From contig NC_068344.1 in NCBI RefSeq assembly GCF_014633365.1, forward strand, positions 35,462,670 to 35,526,669: a DNA stretch of 64,000 bases. Reading direction: 5' to 3'. The notes beneath the pieces are model-generated. The model had not been told where the DNA came from and searched no databases. It was given only the letters and a program-made list of their open reading frames with translations. The translations under genes and the position numbers were made by a program. Source of the stretch: Diospyros lotus. Lineage: Eukaryota; Streptophyta; Magnoliopsida; Ericales; Ebenaceae. Position 1 is the stretch's first letter. Every line of letters starts with the position of its first letter. Positions 22,671 through 33,506 of this stretch are shown in pieces.

Positions 22671-23969
22671 CATTTGTTGTGTTTCATTTGTATTCTTTTG
22701 ATTATGGATATGTCTGTCCAATTCATTGATTTACTGTTTTAATTTGTTTCATGTACTTGGAAATTATGCATTTTTCCCAAATAAATATGGGGCTGGCTTT
22801 GTTACATGCACACATGTAAACTCCATCAGATGACTTATGGTATCCAGATGAGATAATTGATTCTCCACATGGTCTGTGACTTCATCGTGGAAGGTTTAAG
22901 TCCTTACCCAATTCTTTTACTCTTTCAATTATGCTTTCAAGAAAACAACTTAGAATAGATATTCCCGTAACTACATTTATATGGATGTGGTGATAATGCC
23001 ATAATTTGATTGAATTTGTGATGTCTCACAGGTTAAAGCATGGGCTCTTGATCTTCAGATTGCTTGCTCCTCAATCTATTCTTGTGATATGATGCCTTTG
23101 GTTGATTGATTCTCATGAGAAGGAATGGCATCTGCTTTGTGATTTGATATTTTGGTTGCTTAATTACCTTTATCTGTTGTCTGAATTTGTCAGTGACTTT
23201 GATAAATGTTGAATAAATTTACATATACTGGTATCTTTGAACTCACCAGTGGTCAATCTATTGATTATTCTGTATCCATAATCAAAAAATACAAAAAATT
23301 GATTGTAACGCCCCTTCCTCTGCCATGTTATTGTTTTGAAAATTAGTGGGTGTAAATGTAATTTTTTTTTTTTTTAAAAAATACTGAATTCTCCATGAAT
23401 TTTCGAGACTTGCTATAACTGCTGTTAATAAATTTGTAGTGCCATTCCTTCTGGGGGGAAAAAATTTGTAGAATGAATTTTTGCCCAGAGCGAGAAAGAG
23501 GCATTTCCTCCGGGTGGAAGGCATTTCCATTTGAGGCAATGAGAGACGACGTTTCCTCCAGGCGGAACTCAAGCTGAGCCTCGTCGCCTGAGCCATTTCT
23601 GGTTCGTTGAATCAACTGCTTCCGTTCGCTAGGTTCTGGCACTTTCAAACGAAATCATTTCGAGAATGGATGAAGAACAACGCCGGATAATGGACTGATG
23701 CCTTATCAGCCATCCGATGATCGTAAGTGAAACATTAGCCATCAGATTGGTACATAAAAGGAAAAAATAAAAACACAAAAGGACTGTCGAGAGTGAGTAT
23801 TTATAAGGGCGATTCCCGAGAAATTCAGATGTCTATAGGTGTCAGACGAGCACGGGCGGAATCTGCAATCTCTCTTCCGCCGTATCTTTCTCTACCATTG
23901 ACGCCCGTACCTTTTGATTATTCAATGTTTAGAATTATAACGTTTTCATATTTTTGTTTCCTTTTTGGT
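22671..23969. other. NLR 3' flank and intergenic DNA
   Basis: No coding region is recognised on the plus strand. Minus-strand frames at 23282-23648 overlap in two frames and include the start MAQATRLSL, which recalls the beginning of UBC37-type E2 proteins but then diverges. Purine/pyrimidine composition may account for the open frames. A run of T lies at about 23361-23375. Confidence 0.3.
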
Positions 23970-24625
23970 TCTGTTTTCATGAAATCGGAGATCGAAGATC
24001 CCGAAGGAACTGTTTATGCGAAGAGGATTTTCAAGATTAAGATTCAGACACCTGAAAGGTGTAGTTTGAAAGTACATTATATATTCGAGAATCGTTTATG
24101 TTTTGTTGATTTTCGCTTTATTTGGGTGACAAATTAAGTGGACTTTGGGGGTGGTGGTGGTTGTAGGTACCATTTTTAGCCTCCAATTGTGACCGTGACC
24201 TTTGCAACTCCAATATTTCACTCGAATATGACACTGGAGGCCGGATTTGTCTCGACATTCTCAACCTTCCTCCTAAGGTGAACTTTTGAGAAATTTTGGG
24301 TTTGATGCTGTGGTTTTGATTATTGTTGTTAGTATTTTTTATTGGATTAGAGTTTACAGTAGCTTTAGGAATGTCTGATTTCACAATATTCTTGATTTTC
24401 TCTTGGATTCATGATGGATTCATTGTTTGGTATTGTTTATAATAATAATAATGTATGAATACAAATATTTTAGTAGTTACAAACCAACACCGTTTCCCCG
24501 GGATCCTAGCGGGCAGGGTGAGTGGGCAAAGTACTGGCTTAGAGAGAATTTTTTGAATTTTGGTCACTGAAGCCTTCCATAAGTGAGATGTCAAAAGCTA
24601 TTCTCTTATTTTTACAAGCCATTAT

Positions 24626-26171
24626 TAGTTTCCTCTTGGTTTCATCAGTACTTACAAAAGCTTTTAAATTGCATTTCCTACCATGGAATTGTGGGCAATT
24701 TTTTATTCTCTTCAAATTCATACAACTTTATTTCTAGCTCCATGTCCTTTTGAATTTGCACTTAGAACATCTTATTTAACAAATATCATATTAATGCTTC
24801 ATGCAATGCTGGAGAGGATTAATAGAGTTTCGTTCATGAAGTTTTGCGTAAGTGAGATCCCCTGAGTAAATTTTGCAAATTACGTTGGCATGGCTGGGCT
24901 ATCTAAAATAGCAAGGAATCACCAAAACAATTATTGAAATATTCATAGAATGACAACGAAAACTTGTGCCGTGGAGTATACACCCAGCTGAAGATGAACC
25001 AAACTGTGAACATAAGCAACTACCGAAAACTTTTTACTTTTCTCTCCGATATAAATTTGAACACTTTGATTTGACTTTGCTGTTCAGAAATTGCCAAAGT
25101 TGCCTAATTTGAGATCAGGGAGTTAGATTGCAAATTTTTAACCATCAGTTCATCTGAAAACATAAATTGCTAATAAAAAAGAGTAATTTTATTGTTTATA
25201 TTATTATTTTTTACTCTCGGTACAACTGCTAAATATGAGAGTTTGCGAGGAAAAACGTTTTAACCAATCGGCAGTGTAGTTATTTTCTTACATATTTCAT
25301 GGGCAACTATATTATTTTTTTTGTTCCTTGTCATTGGTCATCTATGGCAACGGTCAAATCCCAATCTAAGCAGGCTGCATGGGAACCATCTTTTAACATT
25401 TCGACCGTGTTGACGTGCATTGGGTTGTTACTTAGTGCACCAACCCTTGAAGATGGCCTAATGTGGGAAACAATAAGTCTGCATGGATTAAATTGTTGGA
25501 GCAATTAGCAGTCCCACCAAAGACCTCTCTGATTCTGTGCTTGTTTGTATTAATGTGCAGAGCAGGGAGTACAAATATGACAGACATGCCTTTGATCAGA
25601 GGGCATGATTAATGAGAGAGAAATATGCCAGGGCTGGAGTAAGTGGGCATGATAGTACCAGTGAATGCTTTCAAGCTCGGATCAGATGAAAGGATGGTAC
25701 ATATTGGCTCTTATTTGCTGGGATCTAACTTAATTTATGATACTTTTTACTTTAAATTGGTTGTAATTTATTGTAGATGGAAACTAAAGGGTCGGATCCC
25801 ATGAAGACTGAACTTGATGAACGCTCTCTAAGTCATAGAAAGCTATATGGGATCAACCGAAAGTTGTCCCTGGAGTCTTCTGGGTTATTTTGTGAGAAGG
25901 AATTAGAAGAAAAAGTCAGCGGAGCACCTATTCATCATCTTGGGCACAAACAAAAATAAGATAAAAGTCCAGAAGAAGAGTCCAAACCGAGCTTGGATGA
26001 GCACTTTCAAAATCATGAGAACCCAAGGTGGACAAAACGGAAATTATCACTTGAATCATTTAGTCCTCTGGAGACAAGATATGATGCTGAGGAGAATTTG
26101 GTGCCCACCCACCACACCACACATCCTTGTTTAACTCCCCGGATATTGTCATGATGTACAGAGTGCTCTAG
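24626..26171 (+). repeat. Segmental duplication block (partner 3272-4747)
   Basis: Nearly identical in sequence and order to 3272-4747. This copy has two extra segments of about 30 bp (near 24879 and 24990). It begins inside an E2 intron and ends inside an E2 exon at the matching GCTCTAG. Because this copy is embedded in a longer E2 gene, it is the likely donor. Confidence 0.88.
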
Positions 26172-26529
26172 AGTCCCGCCAGATAGTCACCACAATGAGA
26201 AACAGCCTCGTCATGATGGTGATAGTAAATCAGTAAATGATAATGTGAATAGTAGTTCGTTTTCAAGCTGGAATGACTAGAATTTTTCACTTTAATCTGG
26301 CAAGTTCGTCCAAGTAAGTGATGATAACATTAAAGTGAAACTGCGTTCCATGCCTCAATTGTTCACTTCCCTGTCCAATGCTACCATCTCAAATGGGACC
26401 TTTCTACAGCCTACGACTAGCCACACTCAAGAACGACTCAAAAAAGATTGGACTCACAGAACTGGAGCTGAGTTCAGCAATAGTGCAAAATGCAAGAAGC
26501 AAGGTCTGACAGGCAAGAAGCTATCTTGC

Positions 26530-27095
26530 GAGTGCGATTTTGTTTACCCCCGCTAGTTTGGGGGTAAAAAAGTCATTTGGGGGGGTCTTCACCCACCCGT
26601 TTCCCTCTCTCCTCTCTCTCCCCTTCCCTTGCTCTCGCTGTCGTCGACCCTCTCGCCGCCTTCTGCTGCACCGCCTTCCGCTGCATCGCCCCACCTCGCC
26701 CTGCCTCTCCAACGCCTCGTCGCGCCTCTGCACCGCCTCGCGGTCGGCAAGGCGAGGCGGTCGACGCACGAGAAGAGGCGACGGCGGCGACTGGAGAAGA
26801 AGATGAGAGGGAAAGAGGAGAGGAGAGGGGGAGAAGCAAAGAGAAGAAGAGAGGAGAAGAGGGAAGCAAAGAAGGGCCTCGCGGTCGACGAGGCGAGGCG
26901 GTCGACGCGCAAGAAGAGGCGGTGGCGGCGACGACTGGAGAAGAAGAGGAAAGGGGGGAGAGAGGAAAGGAGAGGGGGAGAAGCAGAGAGAAGAAGAGGG
27001 AAGCAGAAAGCAGAGAGAAGAGGGAAGCAGAGGGGTTAGTTTTTCACAGGGGTTATTTTAACCCCCATTAAATGAGGGTGAACAAAATCGCACTC
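26530..27095. mobile_element. MULE-type non-autonomous element 1, 566 bp
   Basis: Terminal repeats are GAGTGCGATTTTGTT at the left and its complement at the right. A perfect 9-bp target duplication CTATCTTGC flanks it (26521-26529 and 27096-27104); 9 bp is the hallmark of Mutator-like elements. The interior is GC- and purine-rich and holds a direct repeat with a period of 141 bp (units starting CCTCGCGGTCG at 26736 and 26877). Open frames on both strands here reflect this low-complexity composition. Such GC-rich interiors can be captured gene pieces (Pack-MULE), but no source gene is recognised. Confidence 0.9.
26736..27030. repeat. 141-bp tandem repeat inside MULE element 1
   Basis: Two units share CCTCGCGGTCG, GGCGAGGCGGTCGACGC and AAGAAGAGGCG-type stretches, followed by GA-rich tails. 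The period is 47 codons, so frames stay open through both units. Confidence 0.75.
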
Positions 27096-27115
27096 CTATC
27101 TTGCGGGCTTTTAGG

Positions 27116-27297
27116 GAGAGCGATTTTGTTCACTCCCTTCAACGGGGGTGACCATCACCCTCACTATTCATGTGAGGGTAAAAAGTAACGGAACGGTCTG
27201 AAATCGTTTTTGATTGTCGTTCTGTTGCTTTTCACCCTCACATGAATAGTGAGGGTGATGGTCACCCCCGTTAAAGGGGGTGAACAAAATCGCACTC
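27116..27297. mobile_element. MULE-type MITE 2, near-perfect palindrome, 182 bp
   Basis: Ends are GAGAGCGATTTTGTTCAC and the complement of GAGTGCGATTTTGTTCAC. The target duplication GCTTTTAGG is perfect over 9 bp (27107-27115 and 27298-27306). Nearly the whole element is an inverted repeat around a short centre near 27206, including GGGGGTGACCATCACCCTC on one side and its complement on the other. It shares termini with element 1 and lies only 20 bp from it, in the same E2 exon. Confidence 0.93.
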
Positions 27298-27403
27298 GCT
27301 TTTAGGCTCTTCCTGAGGTCAAAAAATTGATAAAAAAAGAAAATGTGGCTCCAACCCCCAATAAACATTCTTCAGAATCAACCATGTTATTGTTGACACC
27401 ATA

Positions 27404-27890
27404 TGTAACGGCCCGCCTCCCGGAGCCCCCGAGTACCAAGAGGATCCGTGAGAGGGTCATTACTAAAATGATATCGAACAATGACGCACCTACAACACAC
27501 ACATAACCCTTTTTGAAATCATAATTTTTCTTTATTACGACATCTCATCATAATCTTTACAAACCATTCATCAGTTGGGCCCACATGGGCTTACATAACA
27601 TGCGACAAACTCTGAAAACCTAAACATTAACCTTATTAAGACACGATGACACCCAGGATCTAGTTTTGGGAGTGCTCTGCACTGGCTACCACGACTTGAC
27701 GGTCTGGACCCAAACCCCGATGTACACACCTGCGATCTCAGGATATGCTGACCTGGAATGATGTAAAACAACATGAGTCGCGAGACTCAGCAAGCTCTAG
27801 AAAGAAAGGTTACGGGTTTAGGATATGACTCTTCCCATGACACCCCATGCAATTCATGTCAATGAAATCACGCCATGTCATGAGCTATAC
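27404..27890 (-). repeat. LTR-like remnant
   Basis: It begins TGTAACGGCCCGCC, so the minus strand ends GGCCGTTACA, like the end of many plant Ty3/gypsy LTRs. The motif GAGTCGCGAGACTCAGCAAG at about 27775-27794 (minus strand CTTGCTGAGTCTCGCGACTC) also recurs in such LTRs. No matching far end or target duplication was found, so it is probably truncated. It interrupts the E2 pseudogene reading at 27403. Confidence 0.45.
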
Positions 27891-30500
27891 GTACCTTAGA
27901 GACAGAAATATACATTTGACCACTTTAGACCGACAATAAAATGGAACCCACAACTTAGACTTTGTCATTTTGAAATTATAAAATAAATAATAATTACTAT
28001 TTACCATCAAAACGGACGGACCGACATTTTGTGCACGTGTGAAAAACATATTGATGAAAGATACACGACGAGATCCAAAAGAAGAACATAAGATGTACAC
28101 TTGGCGTGAATGTAACCAAGAGCTTGTCCGCTTTTTTAATCTTTAATTTGGCTGTGTTGTGTTGTGTAATTTGAAATCAGACGTGGATGGATTAACTCCA
28201 CCCATGTAATGTTTAAAGACTTATATTCCAAAAAAATAAATACCCCACAATCCCTGTGTACTAAACAGTACACACTCCATATCTCTCCCAACCACTCCTA
28301 GACTGTGACTTTCCTCGGAATGATCGGGGGACAGGTGTCGCTCACCCTTTTGCTCCCTTTCCCAAGCTTCTGTCAAAAAGAAATCAAAAGGCAAGAGTAT
28401 ATTCCCCCCCGTCGCCCTTCCTCATATTCTCTTTCCCACCTCAAATATTCCAAATTATATGATAATATGATTCATTTTTAAAAAGTTCAAAGATTGATGG
28501 GTGAATTTTTATATATAGTTTTAAGGGCATTTTGGTCAATTGATTAAAATTCGGAAATGAATAATTAATTAATTTTAATTTTAGGTCAAATTTTTAAGGA
28601 TAGAAACTAAATGTTTAGGTGCTTAAAATTATTTATATATATTTTTATTGTAAATAAATTTATGGGTTCGAATTTTTGCTGTTCTGGGACATACATGCCC
28701 TTCCCTTCCCTTCCCCTTTGGCAGGCTGGATTTTGAGGCCTACCATCTTGTCTTGAGTTAAGGGCCAACACACAGCTGGCGAGTTGTGGGCGTTACACGT
28801 GGTAGGCCCCGCCCGGGATGGGATCAAAAATTGAATGATTTCCCCATGGAGAATAGCTTGAAGGTTATACTGCGGGTAGCCCAATGATAACTCGGCACGT
28901 GTCCATCATAGCTGATGGTCCCGCAGCGTCACACGAGCGTCGGATTGGTCCACAAAAGCGCGAGAAAGCCGACATGATTTTACAATATCAGCCCTGACCA
29001 GCCACCAGTGGGCCCCGTGGTAATCTCTCTCTCTCTCTCTAAATTATTTTGATCGGACGGTTCCTAATCAATCAGCACTTGCCATTTACTTACACCAGCG
29101 CGCCGTGGGTGGGCTCCACGTGATCATACCTCAGGTTTATCCCTCGTCATCACGTGCATCGTACAGGCCAGGTGGAAAGTTGGTATCGTATTAAAATTTC
29201 TCCTGAAAATTATTTAATTAAAAAATATAATATATTAATGTATAAGTGTTATCTTAAGTATTCAAATTAAGTGTATAATTAACATTTTTATAATATAAAA
29301 ATAGATTTTGACATCAGGTTAGGGAAAAATGTTAAATAAATTGTTAAACTTATCAAATTTAAAAAATGAATTCATTATTAGGGTGGACTCCACCAGCCTT
29401 CACGCCGTGAAGACGCGCACACAGAGGATTACGAGCGGATTTGCTTTGACTTGAAGCGCAAAAACGCAATCGAATCCAAAATCTTACTAACTGCCACTTT
29501 ATACACTAAAACTGCTGCCCGTCACGTGCGCCTTATGTCCACACAGAAGCCGGCGCAGCGGCTTCACGCGCTCGGGCACGTGAGGATAAGGGTAGCAGTA
29601 GCACATGGCGCTCAGGTGAGATACGAGCACAGGGGATCTTCGCCCTGGGCCATAAATGAATGGCGCAATTTGCAGGGTGGATCCGAGGCTTCCGAGCTGT
29701 CCGTGTCCGCTTAAAAGGGCGTGATCCTGTGGTGCATGCGGGGGCAGAGACTCTGTGAAATCGGATTTAATTTTCTAACGGTGGGTTTATATTTGGCCAA
29801 CCAACCGCAGCTCATTACTTGTTAAAATGTTATTTTGTACAGTTAATTAAAATGTTTATATTAAAGTGTTGTAGAATGTAACATATTAATTTATAAAACG
29901 CAAAGAATAAGATGTAAAAATAAGCATAGTATAGTATAAAAAAATTATGGTTTAAACAAAGAAGAGGGTAATGTAATAAATTGTGATATATCAAGCGTAT
30001 CAATTTAACTCTTGAATTTTGATATAATATGAGGTGGTGTTAGTGTCAATTATGTTTTTTTTTTTTTTATAGAATTATTCATGAATTTTGTTCATGAATT
30101 ATAGGGGTAAAAAAAACAATTTTGTTAATGAATTATTCATTTATAGAAATCTGTTTCTTTAGTCAATGGTTTTGTGTGGGTGGGTGGGTGGGTGGGTATA
30201 TTTATTAATTCCAATAATAATTCAAATTAAAGACTTAATGTCCATCTAAGAAGTTCAAAGTTGGTGGAGACAAAAGGAGTAAATGATTTGATTAGGTTGT
30301 ATTAATTAATTACTTGATCATCTTTGACTTATTGATAATTAATTAAATTAAAATGCATAAAAATATTTCACAATCTCCAACTGTCATGGAACAAATGTTA
30401 ATGCTTCTGCTGCTACATCCATGTTAGAAAATAATCAAATGATATTTGATTATTAAACTTCAGATATATCACAATTAGAACAAAAAAGATTATTAAGGAA
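27891..30500. other. Intergenic DNA with a GC-richer promoter-like part
   Basis: Between 28640 and 29760 the composition is GC-richer than the surroundings, with (CT)n at 29025-29040 and six CACGTG motifs. A frame at 29451-29714 has no family feature. A (GGGT)n run lies near 30177-30197. No gene was recognised. Confidence 0.35.
28796..29582. promoter_or_regulatory. Cluster of six CACGTG (G-box) motifs
   Basis: CACGTG occurs at 28796, 28896, 29117, 29151, 29523 and 29577. Such a hexamer is expected about once per 4 kb in random DNA. G-boxes bind bZIP and bHLH factors in light, abscisic-acid and stress control. No gene start is visible next to them, so either a promoter of an unrecognised transcript or a distal element of HSFC1 is possible. 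Confidence 0.4.
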
Positions 30501-30874
30501 ATAATTCTTCTTTTTAATCACTAATCTTTTCAGATCGCTGGGAGGATAATCAGAAAGAAGCATATGCTCAGAAAGAAATCAAAAACCCAATTTCTTTTTT
30601 GGGTTTTTTTTTATATTTCAAGAGGAAATGCTCAGAAAATTTAGATATGCAGCATAAATAATAGGGCTTGAAACCCTAGCTAGTTATGGAAGGGTGTAAA
30701 AGTATTTTTTTTTTTTTTTGAATTAAAATATGGTTTTGAGTTTATATACAAAGAGATTAATTTTCTCAACGTCATCGCAAGTGAATACTTTTTTTTTTTA
30801 TGTCTGATATGTTCACTGGAAAATAAGATGATAATACAGAAGAAAGAAAATACACAATAAATCTTGTGTAGCAT

Positions 30875-31952
30875 CTAAAAGCCACCTCCTAACAGTGAGA
30901 ATGGATAAGGCGGTGGCCTGGCCTCCGCCCCATCTTTTATTCCTCCAAAGTAATCCACATCCCCGGAACCGCTATTCACAGCCGCCCACAACCCGCCAGC
31001 CACGGCGGCGGAACCCGCCGGCGGCATCTGGTGATGATAGCCAGAAATGGTGCCAAAGGCGTAAGATTGTTGCTGTGTACCCGTGACTTGTCTTTGGCTT
31101 AACCACCCCGCGGACGTCGGCTCAGGCGAGGCCGGGGAGCGGCAGAAAGCCGGGATGTCGGGGAGTGAAATTGACGAAACTGCCCCTAGGGTGGTGCCCT
31201 CTTCTCCCTCCTCGCTTTTGACCGACGTCGAGCTGGTGGCCGCCGGCCCGGACGACGACGACGGAGGCGAGGAAGACGAAGAGATCAACAGTCGCCTCTT
31301 CTTGTCTCCGGTGAGCCGCTTGGTCCGCTCTTTCTCGAGCATCATCCGAGGAATAATCTCTGGGTCTTCGACGACTTTGTAGAGGAAAGCCATCATCTGC
31401 TGCGGCCGTTTCTCCGTGGCCTCGAGGCGCTTGTTCATGAGATCGAGCTCCTCCTCCAGAGTCTTCTGCTCTTGCTTCAACCTCGCAATCTCCATTAATA
31501 TCTCCTCGTCTTCTTCATCCTCGTGCTTCTGCAACGAACTGCTATTTCTATGGTGCTTCCGTCTCACTATGTTCTTCAGAAAATGCGTCTGCCCTCGCAG
31601 GAACCACTCGTTAGCGAATTCCCATCTGTCTGGATCCACCTTCCTAAATCCCTGATCAAAAATCAAACCTTTACAGATTCACACACCCCCCCATACATCT
31701 AAATTTAGCCCAATAATGATCATATATACATATAACATGAACACTTACATATGTGTTGAGTTGACGGACGAAGCTGGAGAAATTGTTGTGTTTGAAGTAG
31801 GCGGGGAGGATTCGCTGGGAGAAATCCAATGGGTCAACGACGATGAAGCTGTTGTTGGCTTTGCCCCAGGAGATGAGCCGGTCGGTCGTCGGATCGCTCA
31901 CCATCTGATAAGTCTTCAAGACGAACGGCGCGACTGAATTGTTAGTTTCCAT
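30875..31952 (-). CDS. HSFC1: Class C heat shock transcription factor, two exons
   Basis: Exon 1 is 31952-31749 (68 codons) and exon 2 is 31651-30875; the 97-bp intron has GT-AG ends. Together they encode 326 residues. HSFs bind heat shock elements (nGAAn repeats) in the nucleus. Residues 6 to about 95 form the winged-helix DNA-binding domain ([37 protein letters not shown]), with the intron at the position conserved in plant HSFs, right after NTY and before [13 protein letters not shown] leucine/isoleucine coiled coil (about [13 protein letters not shown] to MMAFLYKVV) is the trimerisation region, with the short spacer of class C. A basic stretch KERTKRL and KKRRLL is a likely nuclear signal. 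There is no AHA-type acidic activator motif, as usual for classes B and C. The gene looks intact. Confidence 0.95.
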
Positions 31953-32141
31953 TCCATAAACTCTCGCCTCCCCCCCTCTCTCTCTGTCTCTCTGTATATA
32001 AAACTATCTGTTATCTATCTGTATCTCTCTTCTTGGAGGCTGAGAGAGAGAGCGAGCGAGCGAGCGAGAGTAGTAATTTGGGATAATTCTTGGGGGTTGC
32101 AAAGTGTATGCAAGGGTGAGGGAGCATGGTATTTTATAAAG
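31953..32141 (-). promoter_or_regulatory. HSFC1 5' leader and TATA box
   Basis: A TATA box reads CTTTATAAAATA on the minus strand at 32141-32130, about 180 bp before the start codon. The presumed leader between them contains pyrimidine and GAGC repeats (about 32041-32070). I saw no clear heat shock element in the next 200 bp upstream. Confidence 0.55.
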
Positions 32142-32349
32142 GGAAGGAGTATTGTAACAAAGTGGGATAACGTGTCCATAGGAGGGATGGTTCTGATATT
32201 TTATAGCGTGGGGGTGGGCCACACTTGTTTCCTCTTTATCATCTTTTGCTACCCCTCTCACGGTCCCGACGCCTTCGATATTTTCCGAGCCCGTCTCATC
32301 CTCCCACGCGCCGCACCAAACGCGTGGCTTGAAATCCCCTTCCTCGATT

Positions 32350-33393
32350 GACCAGGGAGAGCAAATTTGGAAAATGACGTGGTTTATCAGTGTATAAGCG
32401 TGTTCATGCTTTTATATAACTAACCAATAACAAGTAAATATACGCGATCAAGAGAAGTAAAGTGATAAATAAGAAGTTGTTTCTACGGAGATTAATTATT
32501 AATTTTTTAAATATTAAAATTATTTATAATTAACTATATGTGGACAATTAATTAATTAAGAATATTATTTAATATATAACTAACAATTAGTTAAGAATTA
32601 AAAATTAATTGGTTAAGACTCAGGATTTTCTAAATTCACCTAGCAAATTCACTTTACCATATTACCTTAATTTTTGGTTGATTAAATTACAAATAATGTC
32701 AATAGAGCACTATAATTTATTTGTTAGTCTATGTCTAGATTTAACAAGTTTATTCAACTAACCTAACTCATTATATGCCTATGTGAATTAGAATTAGAGA
32801 ACATATTAAGCATATGTACTCATTATATGAAAATATTCATTACACATATAATCACAAATTATACATATAATCAAGTGAATGTCTTCCCCAATTAACATAT
32901 GTTATTTTGTCTAAAATCTATTTTTTATTTATTTATGTCTAGCATCATAAGAAATCTCAAATCATGTAATTGGTGATCAAGCAATTATAAACATTAAGTT
33001 TAGAACAAAATAAACATAATTGATGTAACAATCACAATAAAAAAATGAGTAATCAATAAAGTTTCAATCCATAAGATCCTTTAAAAATTTTAGACAATTA
33101 TTTAGCCACTTATAATAAATAAAATATTCTCAAAATTAACCAAAAATTGCTGTATAATTGAAATCTTAAACAATTAAAGAAAATCAGAAACAAAAACACA
33201 GAAGAAAAATGAAGGGATCTCCCTACCCAGATCTGCTTCAATCCGTTCACTGCTTATGCTGCTGTTTCTAAAGTCCTTCCGTGCGGCTCGCTTCAATCCC
33301 TCTATTGTGCATTTCCTCTCTCCCCTTAATTCTTCAATGTGTCGCGCAAGTCTCAGCAGCTTCCATGCTTCCAATTCCCTCTCCCCTTTTATT

Positions 33394-33430
<37 letters not shown>

Positions 33431-33474
33431 GCGCACTGCGCAGGAGCCCTAGTCCTCCCTGTTCACGCCATCTT

Positions 33475-33506
<32 letters not shown>

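Larger units (their letters stand above)
23970..27403 (+). pseudogene. E2 ubiquitin-conjugating enzyme pseudogene (UBC37/UBE2T-like), fuller copy
   Basis: Exons with retained introns spell a degraded E2, an enzyme that passes ubiquitin from E1 to substrates or E3 partners. Seen in order: EGTVYAKRIFKIKIQTPER (about 23997-24057); the exon 24167-24277, matching the catalytic HPN and active-cysteine segment but with TAG at 24177-24179, a 3-bp duplication of GTGACC type and a 1-bp deletion after HSN that shifts the frame before the cysteine; [10 protein letters not shown] and GLLLSAPTLEDGLM (25374 onward), followed by ATAAGT where a GT donor is expected; SREYKYDRHAFDQ (25561-25638) with an internal TGA; and METKGSDPMK (25776 onward). 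Later exon sequence to 27403 is split by two MULE-type MITEs. Genomic introns show it is not a processed copy. It is not expected to make an enzyme. Confidence 0.83.

Noticed and set aside
23282..23648. Minus-strand frame starting MAQATRLSL, possibly an inverted E2 first exon
   Set aside because: Similarity to the E2 start is limited to about nine residues and then lost; it may be chance. A protein search would decide.
26577..27071. Long frames of 80-164 codons on both strands inside MULE element 1
   Set aside because: Purine-rich tandem repeats open all frames; no domain seen.
29451..29714. 87-codon frame in the G-box island
   Set aside because: Starts at TTG and has no recognisable feature.
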